Source: Melampsora larici-populina 98AG31 (taxonomy: Eukaryota; Basidiomycota; Pucciniomycetes; Pucciniales; Melampsoraceae). From it: a stretch of 64,000 nucleotides of DNA. Each line of letters begins with the position of its first letter. Position 1 is the stretch's first letter. The position numbers and the translations under genes are program-made. Of the stretch, positions 1 through 13,400 are shown in pieces. The stretch is from contig NW_006768779.1 of NCBI RefSeq assembly GCF_000204055.1, positions 1,419,949-1,483,948 of the forward strand, in the 5' to 3' direction. The notes under the pieces are model-generated. The model made no database searches. It was given only the letters and a program-made list of their open reading frames with translations, and was not told the DNA's origin.

Positions 1-165
1 ATCAATGGCTATGAAGAGTTTACACAATCAGTGTCATTCCATGAGGAAACGAGAAGGTAAACGCGCGCAGATATTGAGAGACTTACCTTTACTAAATTGA
101 TAAGCTTTGTACAATGTGTTGCCTCGCTGACGAGCTTCTTGTGCCCGCTCGATGTTGCACGACAT
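1..165 (-). CDS. 5' end of a TPR-type protein gene (partial, runs off the left edge)
   Basis: The minus-strand ATG is at 165 (MSCNIERAQEARQRG). The residues that follow, NTLYKAYQFSKAID, look like the first helix pair of a tetratricopeptide repeat (small residue, L-Y, A-Y-x-x-A spacing). Exon 1 ends at 87 with AAAG, followed by a perfect GTAAGT donor. The intron is 9-86 (78 nt) and ends TTCATAG. Eight bases of exon 2 are visible (1-8) and continue the frame as A-I-D. The frame stays open upstream to 237, but without an ATG. The rest of the gene lies outside the window, so the family (co-chaperone, SMYD-like or other TPR protein) cannot be decided. TPR proteins usually act as protein-protein scaffolds. 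Confidence 0.6.
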
Positions 166-237
166 ATTAAACGATGAAGAAGCCAAGAGAGAAGTGACTC
201 CAGAAGAAGTTGCGAGGAAATGTGTGAAACAACCCAA

Positions 238-1074
238 TGCTTTTCGTAACGTCCGCGCGCTAGGAGCTACATAAAGCCTATGTAGTATGTATGCACCGGC
301 GTATACAGGACCATGAGCAAAACTGACCCGTAAGGACGATCACTCAAGTTTGCAATCTTATTCGATCAAGACTCTCAATCATCACCTTGGGCTTCACATC
401 TGATAAAAATTCTCCCTCTCAAGGATCGAAAACATCAATCTAATCCGAATTGAATTGAAAGAGAGTATTTGAATTAAACATTTAAAGAAAGACATGCAAA
501 ATTGATAAAAAGTTTTAACCATTCCAGATAATTCTAATTCATCATCATAAGACTTGAAAATTCGATTTCAATAGAGACAAAGAACTTTGAAAAAAAGAAA
601 CAAGAATCATCAATAAACATATATATAAGATTAAAAAATAGTAAGCAATAAGTAAGCAATAAAGGTAAACGAGAGCAAAACATTTTTTCATCAAAAAAAA
701 TCATCATCATCATCATTCCACTCTTCTTTTCTATAAAATCAATCTCTATAGGTTTTCTTTTCTCAAACATTCCATTGATGGGTTAAACCCAAATTCCAAA
801 CAATCCTTAACAAAGACTAGATCTGAAAAAAACAAGGAAAGAGAAAGATTCCAAAACAAAGAATGGTGAAATTCATAATTTTTGACCCTACACAACACAC
901 ACACACACATGATACACGTACATAATCACATCAAAAAGGATAAGAAAGACATAATCAAGGTAGTAAACGAAAAATGAAAGACTGTGAAAAAGAAAGCGAA
1001 AAGGAAAAAGCAAAAAGAATCAGAATAAGACGAAGGAAAAATAAATAATCAAGAAATTTTCTTTTTTTTGTCGA
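238..1074. other. Intergenic, AT-rich, between the TPR gene and the transcription factor
   Basis: No coding sequence is recognised. There is a short trinucleotide run (catcat...) near 703-716 and a (CA)n microsatellite near 894-909. The part next to 1075 is the 3' flank of the transcription factor and is very A-rich. Confidence 0.6.
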
Positions 1075-4000
1075 TCACCAAGGACTAATTGGATTAATTG
1101 AGCAAGTCCCAGGTGTATCAGTGGTTGAGACTCTATTCATATCAGCCCCATTAGTATCAGATGAATTAGAATAATTATATCGATTCGAGTTATTCGTTGA
1201 TCCATTCTCATTCACTCGATTCCCATTCTGTCCACAATCAATTGGGAAAGTCATATTATGAATGATTGGTACTGGCATATGACTTCTCATGTCAGCGTAT
1301 GGCAACGAACCAAATGCATGAGCAGGTGCGTATAATTGAGATGAATTACTAGTGGAATACATCCCAGGCATTCCAAGCGGAACAGATACCGGAAGGAAGT
1401 TTCTTGCCATGTTTGATCCATGTGAAAAATGAGGAGAGTTAAGAAGTTGGGCAGACTGCTGTGTATGATGATTGGTATGAGATTCTGTAGAATGGATATT
1501 ATCATTTTGTACAGAAGAATGAGGCTGTTGATCTTGTGAGGACTGATTAGCCTGAGAGTGGTATAGCTGTTGTTGGTCTGATTGATTGAAGGACATGCCT
1601 CGAGGTAGAGAGGCCGATGAATGAGACGGTTGACTATGATCAAAGACTTCCAATTTCATCGAAGGATTGCGCGAGTCGTCATCTTGGGTGACATGTCCAG
1701 ATGGTTCGCACGGAACCGAGGGTGGTGATCGATTGATATTCTGAGAAGATGTGTCTTGAGGCGATAAGGGTGGAACAAATTGTGAAGGGTGATACATGTG
1801 GACAGGTATTGCTGGATGGCCAAAGGATGCAGGTGATATAAAGTTCGTCTCCTCGGGATACATAGGTCTTCCAAATAGATTACGATCAACAGGGTATACC
1901 CATTCAGTTTTCAGCGGCGTATAATTCATGATGCCACCGTTGGTTCCTGTCACACCTGTTGTTTCTAATTGGCAGATCAGATTCTTCGAACCTGAACCTC
2001 GGCTGATGAATTTTTGAATGGCTTTCAATTGACTACAAGCTTGAGTGTGATCATTTTGAATACTGTTTTCATCTATATCTACTACTACCATCTCAAACGC
2101 CTCGATCGCCATTTCGACGCAACGTGCTCCAATTTGAAAGATTGGCCCCTTTTCTGATTGAAGCAATGATATCCAAGCTGAAGTCATGGCAGCGTGAAAG
2201 GTTTTATACCAGCCGTACCACATCCGATGAGTCGTGGGAAACAACTGAACTAGAAGGCGCTGGGCCTCGATGATAACTTGTGAAGATCGAAGACATCTGA
2301 CTCTTGATGATAATTGATAATCTTTGAGTGAGGTTTTTGACGAGCCTTGAGAAGACTCCCCTATAAATGGGCGATGTAGCAGGAGTAGAATGGTGTTGTG
2401 AGATATGGCGAGCATCAAAGCTTGCTTTGCCCATTTCCTATTTCGCACTTTGATGTCCTTGACACCGACCCCAGAGGAAGATGGATAAAATACATTCGAA
2501 TCCGCAAGTTGAGCGATTTGTGTAGCTTCGAAACTGCCTGGGTCAGGCTCAAATCTCATGTCTGCTGGAATGGCTTTATACCAAGCCTGAGGTTCAAGTT
2601 TTAGTCAAGGACTTCGAAGAGGGCAATTTCATGATAAATAGAAGCGTACTCTGATAGCTTTATCTAGCTCGATCACATCGGTATACTTCACATCTTCTTC
2701 CCGAGGTGCACCGTCAGTAGAAGCTTGGTTATGCCATCTCCAGCGAGCTTGACGAAAGATGTTGTCCATCATGTGATGAGCGTATTGGCATGCTTCCCTG
2801 GTATCAACAAAAAACGAATCAGATCTAAAATGAGCATATCGGGATCGAAGAAGGTCTATAAGACTAACCAATTGTAAACGTGATAAGACATATCCGTGAC
2901 GCCATTAGGTGGTAGTTCAGGAGCTTCTGGACGCGCATCGGGATGTAACAGGCTCTCTTCATCTCGATCCTGTGGCATGTCCGTATCGTTCAAAGTCACT
3001 CCGGCTGGCCAACCGAAGGCGATACTGAGGGATATATCCCAAGTTTGGATCGCCCACCAAATCCTCCGCTTGACTTCCTGATCACGAGTTGATTGCTTCG
3101 GGTCCAACTTCTTGGGGTCAATATGCAACCCCAGACACTGCGCTTGCTTGATAAAGCCCCCGATGAAGCACCATGCATCTAAAACGCACAAGAATGATGT
3201 TAGTGGATGTGTTAACAGCGATGAATGATTCGCACAGGAGACTCTGAGAGGGGCTAACCTGTACATCGCCCGTTGTTGACCATGTATAATGCTAATATGA
3301 TTTGTGCTTGAATACACTCTAACGAAGGATGTCCCAAATACGACGCTTTCTTCAAGCAATCCACTGTCAAGGAAGCTAACGAGACGATTGAAATGGAGAG
3401 ATGAACACAAAGGGGGTAGAGGTGAGCACAGGTCAAACGAAGTAGTCTTGACAAACACATACCAAGTGATCTGGAGTTGATTGATTGCCAATGTTTCAAT
3501 CGATTACGATACGCTGGCGTGGAATGGTGTGGGTCATTTTCATCACCAAATATACGTCCAGTTAAACAAATCGTGACAGTGATGATGGCTGAGATCACAC
3601 TTAATTTGTGCATCGGAAAGCCGTGTTGTTCTTGCTTAGAAAGATCAAAGAATTGATTGTAATATCCTATCAAGGTCGGGGTGTGCCAGCCGCTATAGAG
3701 GGATGAAAGGCAATGAGTACTCGAGATGCATAAAGACGTGAAAAAAGGAGCACCATTGATAAAGACAAAACACTCACTGGTACAAGCAATCTACTTCCTG
3801 TAAGAAGATACGGAGTAGCCTATCGAGATGTTTGATGAGAAGAAGATCAGATACAAGAGCAACACTGTGATCTATTGATTTGAGATAGACCGACGTACTC
3901 TTCAGAATATTCCCGACAGGGCAGGAGATCTTGTAGAAAGTCCACTATGCCATCGGGCTTATTGGGTAGATCAAATGCCCACCGTTTTCCGATTTCACCA

Positions 4001-5596
4001 CCGAAGAGCCCCATGTAAGCGACCTTGGTGGTAATCAAGCCACTTTTTTCTCTATTGGTTTGCGGTTGCGCGCTCAGAGTTCGATTGATCTGTGATGGCG
4101 AAGTTATTCCTTGAAGCTGTACTCGCAGTAGATGGAGAAAGTCGGCAAGGTATTTTTGTTTTTCGGAGAGAGAGCAGATCAGATCGTGAACCACAATGAT
4201 GAGATAGTGAACAAGTGAGCATGGGATATATCAGAGTGCTTGACCGACCTTGCGTATGAGTGAACCTGTGGATACATTCCCCAAGAAGACCTTTTGCCCG
4301 TTATCACCGTCATCATCATCTTGGATCACGTTGCCGAGTTCAGTCATGCAGGGCGGACAACTTGCAGGACGAAGAATGGGACCATTCATTAAGCTATAAT
4401 GATAACTGCTTGCTTTATCAGAATCACTATTGATGCTTTCAAGATCTCCTTTGAATGGATAACTCGCACGAAGCGGTTGAGGATGTTGGGTGACAGGGTC
4501 GCAAGAGGGCGAGTTGGGTTGAGAACCATTGGTACTACTGTTGGGACGACATTTCCCCTGAACTATATCAAGCATGCTCGAATTTTCGGTTGTTGTTGGA
4601 CTCCATGGCACGCCGCTGACGGATTGTGAATGCGGTCGAGCATAGGTGGGACTTGTCAAGCCACCACTCGGACTACCCAGATTGGAAGTCTGATCTCTAG
4701 GACCACTTCCACCTGCGGATCGCTGTTTAGGATTGGGTCGGCCTTTCAAGCAACGAACCACACCTTCGAGTTCCGCGACGCGGTCTCGTAAACGAATGAC
4801 TTCCCAAGCTGGATCATTTGTATCGAGATTCCTTGAAATTCAAAAAATGGAATCAGTTTACAGTTACGATGGACTCAATTTTGAAAATGGATATGGGGTG
4901 GCGATAAAAAAAACTTTCCCCTGCACAATAATAATTTTGTAAACTTACTCAAGCATTCTGGGATCCTCAGTTTCATAAACGCAAAGTCCTGTTGTTCCAA
5001 GGCTTATGCATCTTTTACAAGGACGACCTCGATCACACCTGTTATATTTTCAAAAAAGGCAATATTCAATACGGATAAATACACCAACTTTTGACATTTG
5101 AGAGGATAGAAAGATTGAAACATATTGAGAGTGGGATCCATGCTACTAGCTTTGTTGGTAAGAGAGAAGGGGCGATGAAAAGAAAAAGACAAAAAAAAGA
5201 TTTCGAAAAAAAACAGTCTACACACTTTCGCTTGTTGGTGTGACAAGGTAGACAAGATTGCATAGTCCTATTCCTTTTCCTTTTACGGTGATCATCACGA
5301 TTACGATCAAATAGACCAGAGTCAGTACTAAAGGTATTAGGCCATTGAGGAATCAGTTGTTGTGAGTTGGGAGAAGTTGAACAACATTGATCAGATCTAG
5401 CACCAATCATCATTTCTCGAGATAAAATGATCGGTTGTTCGGCTGTTGAAGAACTACCGAGAGAAGAGTGAGAATTGAAACGAGCATCCGAGGATTTAGA
5501 AGATTGATGATTTGAAAGAACGTGAGACGAAGGTGGTGAAAGGGCTAATTGATCGAGTTCAGGTAATGGACCTCCAGATAACCAACGTCCTGACAT
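1075..5596 (-). CDS. Zn2Cys6 fungal-specific transcription factor
   Basis: This is a predicted nuclear DNA-binding regulator. The zinc cluster is split by an intron. Exon 1 ends in SCLPCHTNKRK, and the next exon (from about 5037) opens CDRGRPCKRCISLG, giving C-x2-C-x6-C-x5-C-x2-C and a final Cys in TTGLCVY. A short heptad stretch (RLRDRVAELEGVVRCLKG, about 4750-4800) follows, as in many Gal4-type proteins. The middle region (about 2900-3670) matches the fungal-specific TF regulatory domain, with the hallmark LGLHIDPKKL and KRRIWWAIQTWD motifs. The C-terminus (1075-2000) is a low-complexity Ser/Gln/Asn/His tail of the kind seen in activation domains. I count about nine exons. ATG 5596 is the first in the open frame; the frame continues upstream without a Met, so a 5' exon is possible. 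The stop is at 1075. The target pathway cannot be read from the sequence. Confidence 0.85.
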
Positions 5597-8500
5597 GGCC
5601 GCGGTGGTAGACAAGGAGAAGGATCTAGTGGAATTGAAGTGTATGTTGTGGTGGGTATAGAGAGGTGAATCAACAAATGACGACGAATACTCCTCGCGCG
5701 ATTCTGCATGGATGGAAGGGAAAGAATTGGGAAAAAAAACACAAGACCACAGAATTTGTAGTAGAATGAAGCGAGATTAAATCCAATCCAAAAAGAAGAA
5801 TGTCAATCAATTCAATACCTGAAGCTCAAAAAGACTGATTGAAAAGAGTTGAGGGCTTAGAGCTGACTAATGTGTAAAGTTTTAGAATGATCAAGATGAT
5901 AAGTCAGTGGGTTCAGAGGTAGATCGCGGGTTGGGTTTTTTGAATGGTTGGATATCGAAATCAGTGGATGAAGTTCGGAAGGATGAGAACTGATATTTTG
6001 AAGACTGGATGGATCGGAGAAAGGTCGGTATGGCAAATTAAAACTTAACGATCTACAATTGGACTGTCAATTTCGGCATTTCAAAGAAGAAGAAACCCAA
6101 AAAAAAGGACCATTGATTGTCTCTTTTAGTCCCTGCGCCTCAAACAAACCAAGTGATCGCTGTGAAGCTTAGGAAAAAAAATCACTCACCAGAATTGCTA
6201 TTCAAAATCTGAGTTCGGTTTCCTAAAAGTTAAAGCAATGAAGTGAACCATCATAAGTATCTACCCATCATCATGACAAATATCCAATTCAAAAGAAACA
6301 AAGATGATGTAATGGACATGTATCATAAAGTTTTCTGGACCGGCCAGAATCATGTAGCTCACACTGTCAAGTAAAGTAAAAGGGAAGGAATTCTGAAGAT
6401 CTTTTGATTTGATTTGATATCAAGAAAATGAGAGCTCAAGTGGCACGTTGAACTTGAAGTTGAGACAGATTGTGAGAGGAACAATCTAAGATCTCAATGT
6501 GTTTTAAAAACTGAGATAGGAAACACATTTTAAAACAATCGATACGTAGTCAATCAATACTAACTAGCTTTACCCTTGGATCTCGAATCGATACTTGTGA
6601 CTTATCACTTAGGTAGCTTGACTGAGTTCAAGTTGAGTTGAGGGATTTGTAAAGATGAAATGATGGTGTGATTCGAATGTAGTACACCCAATCAGGATTC
6701 AGAAATCGTCAATCAGAATCCAGATAGAAGATCGGTTGTTGTCCTGGGGGTCCTTTTAAATTTCACCTTTACTGGGGCTTTCCGTTCGTTAGCAGAATTC
6801 AAATGAACATCATGGCACCCCGATCGTTTGGGTTGGACCCTTTGCCCACGTTTCTTGTTGACTAAAGTGGTAAATAAGAGATGAAGAGAAAAAGAGAAAG
6901 AACTGAAAGTCTAAAGAAGATGAGCAGAAGTTTAAGGAAAGAAAAGAAAGAAAATTAAATTAAATTAAAGTTTTCTATGATTTGAATAAATCTTATATGT
7001 AAGCCTCACCACGAGGTTTAAATGGGTTTCAATTGCGGAAATGAGATAAATTCAATAGGTAAACTGGAGATGTTATGAATCAATTCAAGAAAGAAAAGAA
7101 GATCTATAAATTTAATGAACTCACTTCGATTTGGTACTCAAACTTGAACTTGAAGTGACGGTGATTGTGAAGTGGTGAGATAAGATGACTTATAAAGGGT
7201 TTTTAAACGTTAGCTTTGTTGATTCACATCTGATGAAAGTTTCTTCTGATTTGGTATCTTCAATCCTCAATCACTTTACTTTTACTCTACGATAGAATCA
7301 CTTCGCTCGGTCGATTGATAGCAGTACTCCTTTTCTAGAATACGTACACAACGATCAAGAAGAATTTACACGGAAAAACTATTGGTAAGACCAGTCAAAC
7401 GGAAAAAGAAAAGAAAAGAAACCAGATTAAAACTCATTAAACCATTTTGAAGGATTCTTGAAAACACAGAGAAAACAAGTCATATGTAGACCAAGTACAC
7501 ACTTGATACATAGTATACTCATTTAAACTTCTTACAAAATATTAATCAAAAGTTCAAAACTATAAATTCTCTTGGTTCAAACAAATTTGATCGACTTATT
7601 AAACTTTAACGGCATTCTCAAATTTTAAAAAAATCCGGTCATCAAGGCTTCAAAAATTAAGCTATTCAGACTTGATGTATTGTCACGTCGATCAAAAAGA
7701 AATAACTCACAGCAACACTCTCAGCAACACTTTCACAGAGGGTGCTTCCTGCTTGACCTCAGTATGAATCAAAGTCAAAGTGTATGTACCCTCATTTTAA
7801 CGGATGGCTTTGAATAGACTGCAATCAAAAATACCTCATCACGAGATATGTAGATAAAGAGCTCAATTAAATTACAAAGTATTTGATCACTAAATCTGAA
7901 ATTCATCTTGACCTTGAAAAAATATATGTTGATAATCTTTTCACATTCTCTGCTACAAACAAGTCAACTCTATTCAGGTAAATTCTGATACATTTCTAAT
8001 CAAGCGGAACTAGATCCTCACGAAGAAGAAGAACACAAAGCTATATCTCTAATTGATCTGATGATGTTTTGTTTGTTTAATAATCATCAAAGCTTATACC
8101 ACGAAAGATTTGCGGGTCTTATCGTTACAACTTGCAAGGCTGAAGTGGTTGTATGTTCATACACCAATACCACAAAGCAGACACAGATAAAGTGTTTCAA
8201 GTTTTAAGATTCAAACCTTAAGAGTACAAGATAACTGATAGAGCAAGATAAATGGTTTTTTTTCGGTATTCTGTCGGAGATCATTTCGGAACTTGTCAGA
8301 AGGAATTTTTTTATCCAAAGACGTCATCACTTTATCCTTAGTTTCCTTTTACCAAACAAAAATGATCTTCAATTTTTTATGTGTAAGCCTAATCAGACAT
8401 TCTTGATTGATTTTAGCTTGTCTGATTAGATTTGATGATCCAACAAAATCTTATCATTTTTCAAGACTCCCCGTGTTGTGTTTCGTTATTCACTCCTTCA

Positions 8501-10423
8501 TATATTTCATAGAAGATAAGTACGTCAACTTTCTTCTGAAATCTTGTATTTTTCAAAAGGAAGATTTTTTTTGTCGAGATAGTATGAAGTAAGATATGCG
8601 AAGAAGTGCATCTGTCGGTCTCTCGCTTTGGTAATTAGTATACCTTACTTATAGAATCTAAAGTGGAGGGAAGAAAACCATCTGATCCTTGACGACTCAT
8701 AGTTCAATCCAAAAAGATTGATCTCGTGCTTCTTATTGATTCAATTTATCGACTAAGAGCTCATGAGCTGATGAGAGAAACTGAGACACGAGTATTTCAG
8801 CAAACGAGGTGGAGTACATTGGAGAAGTGACAACTGCAGTCACATACAATGGTACATGAGGACCTCAATGGTACAAAGATCAAAGTGACATACAATCAGT
8901 ATTGATCACTTTCACTCGTTGATAGTCTGTGGTTAGAAAAGACTAGAACCTATTCTGATATCTCTTGGTTCTTCTTATCTTTTGATATAATCTTTTAATC
9001 ATCACAATATAAACAAGAAGCGATGTAAAGGCTTGTAAAACCCCACCTTGAGATCTCTGACGTCGACATACTTTCATTCTGTCATGACCCGCTTACATCC
9101 TTCACAAACCGATTCTGTCCATATGTATGCCATGAAAGAATGGCAGAATCGTCATAGGGAGTAAGCTAGAAATTGCTTAGAACACTTAAGAAAAGCTTGG
9201 CATAGAACGCCCCGAGATCGCGAAGCAGCGATACCAGATCTTTTGCTCTAACCCCGTGAATGCAGTGGGTAACCCCGTATGAGGTTTGAAATTTCGAAGG
9301 TTAAGCATAATTTTGAAATCTTATTGATTTTGCTCGATGGTTTCCTTCAGAAATGCTGAATGAATCATTACTGTCTTGAGACATACAAAGTTTCATCCAC
9401 AGGGTGTCTTTGATAAAGAATTCTTTCACTGTAAACATCTTTCTGTTGTACAAAGTTGTCTCCTTACTCAGACGTCAAGCTTTTGTTGCATAAATTCACA
9501 TTTGATAGTTTGTGCATAGAAGCGGTTTATATACTTGGCGTTCTCACAGATCTGCAAGAGATAGATGTATGTTTGGCTTTACACAAGATAACCAAGTTTA
9601 TCAGGGATGACTCGATTGAAATTACATTGGTGATGGCCCGAAGGTCCAATGACAGCTGATAGCCAAGTCGTATGTGTCACGGACGGCCCCTTTCGTACTC
9701 CCAGAGTTGAACTTCACTGGGTTAACATTTGGAAAATCAAGCTTTGAATCACTGTAGAAGCCCGACACGAGCTCCACCACGCGGGTGTCTGAGGGGCGAG
9801 GACTTGCCAAGTTTATCTAAGCTGTCTGCGTACTTGATGCCATCATCCATGAAGATCAAGAGCAGTCAAGTATTGAGATAAAAAGCCCGATCTGAGTGCG
9901 TGACAACACGTTTTCAATTATTATCGGTGACTATGGGAAGTCTTGAAATGAGGTTTGTCTCTTGCTTGCTCGTCGGTACATATATGCGGTGAAGTTGAAC
10001 CTTTCTTTCACAAAAGAGATCATGAGCACATCTCCTGAGGTCATTGACACCCAATGAATTCTGTGACCGTATCATGCGTAGGTAGGATGTCAAAGATTGA
10101 CGGTGCATGACATCTTGAATAGACCTTTGGGCTAGCTACAATGTTCCGCTACTCATTCACAGTGACTGCACAGAGGCTTCACCTTGTCTATCACATTTCC
10201 AGCTCGACAAATCTTAGCAGTAGAAAACTCAATCAACGGACAAGAAGCAATGAGGCGATATGCAAACCATCATTCAAGATATTGGAAATCAAAGAGACTC
10301 TACGCCAGCTACCGCTTTCCTAAAAAGCGTTACAACATGCGAATGAGTTACTTTAGCATCAATGATAACGATCCTGGATGAGAGGCTTTCAAATACTTTT
10401 AGACACATGCAACTTTTTGTTGT
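5597..10423. other. Long non-coding interval (4.8 kb) upstream of the transcription factor
   Basis: AT-rich DNA with many short polyA/polyT and GAAA runs. Short open frames (for example 8407-8592, 9456-9659 and 9622-9810) have no recognisable protein character and start at TTG/CTG or lack splice support. I recognised no tRNA, transposon ends or repeat arrays. It lies behind the 5' end of the transcription factor and the 3' end of VAS1, so it probably contains the long promoter and leader of the transcription factor, perhaps with unseen 5' exons. Confidence 0.5.
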
Positions 10424-13400
10424 TTATGCCATAGCGGCAAAATTGCTAATTTGTCTTTGGAGAGTTTGGATCTCTTGCTCTTGATTCGAGAGCTGAAAAA
10501 AACAAAATCGTGGAGTCAATAGGGTGTTAGGGTGGCGAGTCTTGTTTGAGCCATCATCAAGCGTTCTCACCATCTCAGAGTTTGTTTTCCTAACTTCCTC
10601 CGGAATTTTGGTATCGTAGTCTGGTACTTGCATCTGCTTTTGTAGCTTATCGACAGATAAGTTGATGGCCTCTATCCGTTTAGTGGCCTTTTGAATCTCC
10701 TTATCCAAGTCAAGTACTCCCTGGAATCGCGCAAAGGTAACCACCCGTTAAATTCGAATGATTATTTAGAGCTCGATCAGATTAAACTTGAAAGATATCA
10801 CTTACAGCGACTAGTAGGTGAACAGAAACGTTGGCATTGATGGTCTCAGCCAGACATCCGGCAGGGACTTCTGAAACGCGTGTTACAATCTTTACAGAAG
10901 TGCATCCTTTGATCAATGCCTGCACTGTATCAGCCTGGCTTTCCAACAAACTAATAGACTCGGAGTCGGCCGCAGACACGGTGACTGTTTCAGACGCTCA
11001 GGAATCAATATACATGTCTTTATCTTGGAAAACTGGCGCAAAAACTAACTTTGCAAGTTGGTTCGAAGACCATATTGAGCTGCGATAGAGCGAACAGCTT
11101 TGATAGCAGCAAAGACCAGTTCAAAGTCTTTGAATGACCTATGATCTTGGAAGACGGTGCTGTGGATAGGGAAAGAGGCTTTGCAGATTGAAGGGGTAGT
11201 ATCTTGCTGCCGACGAGGTAAGCGTTGCCACAGTTCTTCCGTGACAAATGGCATGAAAGGATGGAGCAATTTCAAACCTTCGTCAAGACACGTGTAGAGT
11301 GTGTTCTGAGCTGAAAGGCTGGTTGCAGGGGTTGCGTCGGGGCCAGTCATCGGTTTCATCGCTTCCTGTTAAAAGACCATAATCTAAGTATATTTTTGTT
11401 CATGACCAATTAAGAGAGAGAGATAGCGACATCTTACGATATAAACATCACACAGGTCGTAGAGCCAAAACTCGTAAACTGCGGATGTAGCAGCCATAAA
11501 TACGCGATCTTCTAAAGCTTTGTTGACCGTTTGTGAACATTCGTTCAACCTGTGAAGGATCCATCGTTCAACTAAGCTTTCCTGTTTGGTTGGCTGTTCG
11601 CGTCTCGTCGAGCATGATGAGATTCAACACCAGTGTAAGTGTTCAAATGAAAGAATTCTGACCTCGCTTGTGGTCCTGGGAACGAAATTTTCGTCTAGCT
11701 TCAACAAGGCGAATTTTGTTGCGTTCCAAAGTTTATTGCTGTGGTTATTGGAGTCAAAGACAGTCAGCATTGTATATTAGCCATAAGCTACTCAAGATAC
11801 GCACCAAAACTTTCGATAACCCTCAACTCGAAGTACATCCAGGTTAATTGAGCGACCTGTGGATGCTCTTCGCGTCAGTGATGTGCTTTAAAGCTACAGT
11901 CAGAATAACATTACGCACCAGAGGAAGTATAAGCACACAATGCAAATCGTAAAGCATCAGCCCCGCATTGTGGAATACCATTAGTTTTTCCAAAGTCTGC
12001 CTTTTGACCAGCCAAGGCGGTCTTCAACTCCTTTGCGTCGAGGTTACCTGATTGCAATTTTCCATGAAGACTATCGAGGGATATTCCATCAATCACATCA
12101 ATCGGGTCGATCACATTTCCTTTACTCTTTGACATTTTTCGGCCGTGGGCATCACGAATCATAGCATGACAAAACACCTCGTTGAAAGGCATCTTGCCCG
12201 TGAGTTTCACACCAAGAATCGTCATCTTGGCTACCCAAAAGAAGATGATATCCCATCCTGTTTCCAAGAGCGAGGCTGGATAAAACTTTTCGAAATCTGG
12301 AGTCTACATTACGTCAGAAGCATCAGGTCCGATCAGGATAGGTAAGTTGTGGATTAGTCAAACGCCGACCGACCTTGTCTGGCCACCCCATGATTGAAAA
12401 GGGCCAGAGACCAGATGAGAACCAGGTATCGAGCACATCTTCGTCTTGTCTCAAGACAAATTTGTCATTAGGAAACATGCGTTTTGCTTTCTCCTCAGCT
12501 TCTTCCTGAGTCCGTCCTGCAACCCAATAAGAGCCGTCGGTTTCCTGATAGAAGTGATATAATTTGAGTATGGAACGCTTCTACTAAAAGTATAGATCGA
12601 TAGAGCTCACGTCTTGTTGTTTGCCCTCGATGTTCACAAAGTATACAGGGCATCGATGTCCCCACCATAGTTGTCGTGATATACACCAATCACGCATTCC
12701 TTCCAACCAACTGTACCACTCCCGTTCAGTAGCTTTCGGGAAAAGTTTCAACTCGCCGTCTTGCGCTCGCTACAAAGCCTCAAAGTCAGTGAGGGGCGAT
12801 CAAGCGTAAAGCGTCAAACCTGAACATACCTTGATAGCTTCTTGCGCAAGGTCTTTGCAGTTTACCCACCATTGTGGCTTAATGAGTGGCTCTATAAAGT
12901 CCCCACTCTTTGCACATACAGGAAGTTGCATGGTTCCATTATCCTTAGTTTCGATCCAAAGACCCTTTTCCTTCAAGGCGATCACGATTGCTTTCCTTGC
13001 GTGGAAACGTTTCATTCCGGCATATGGAGCAGGCGCGTTGGAGTTCATAGTTCCATCGTCATTGAGCACGTTGATCATTTCTAATTTGTGTCTCACTCCG
13101 ACCTCGTAATCCTCAAAAGAATGCGCAGGGGTGATCTTGACCGCTCCAGTACCTTTGGTGGGATCAGCTAGTTCATCGGCCACAATGACCATCTTTCGAG
13201 ATGGAATGAAAGGATGGATAGGTCGCTTTCCTACCAGGTGCTAAAGGATATCTGCCTGATAAGTAATCAGATCATGCGACAGACGCCTAGATGACATACC
13301 TTGTACCGTTCATCCTCAGGGTGCACAGCGATTGCCACATCTCCCAAGATGGTCTCCGGACGAGTTGTTCCTACAGTGATTCTTTCGCCTATCAAACCGT

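Noticed and set aside
1287..1889. Minus-strand frames overlapping the transcription factor C-terminus
   Set aside because: Shadow frames of the real Ser/Gln-rich tail.
9180..9300. tRNA or small structured RNA
   Set aside because: Repeated AACCCCGT words look structured, but no cloverleaf or A/B box could be built.
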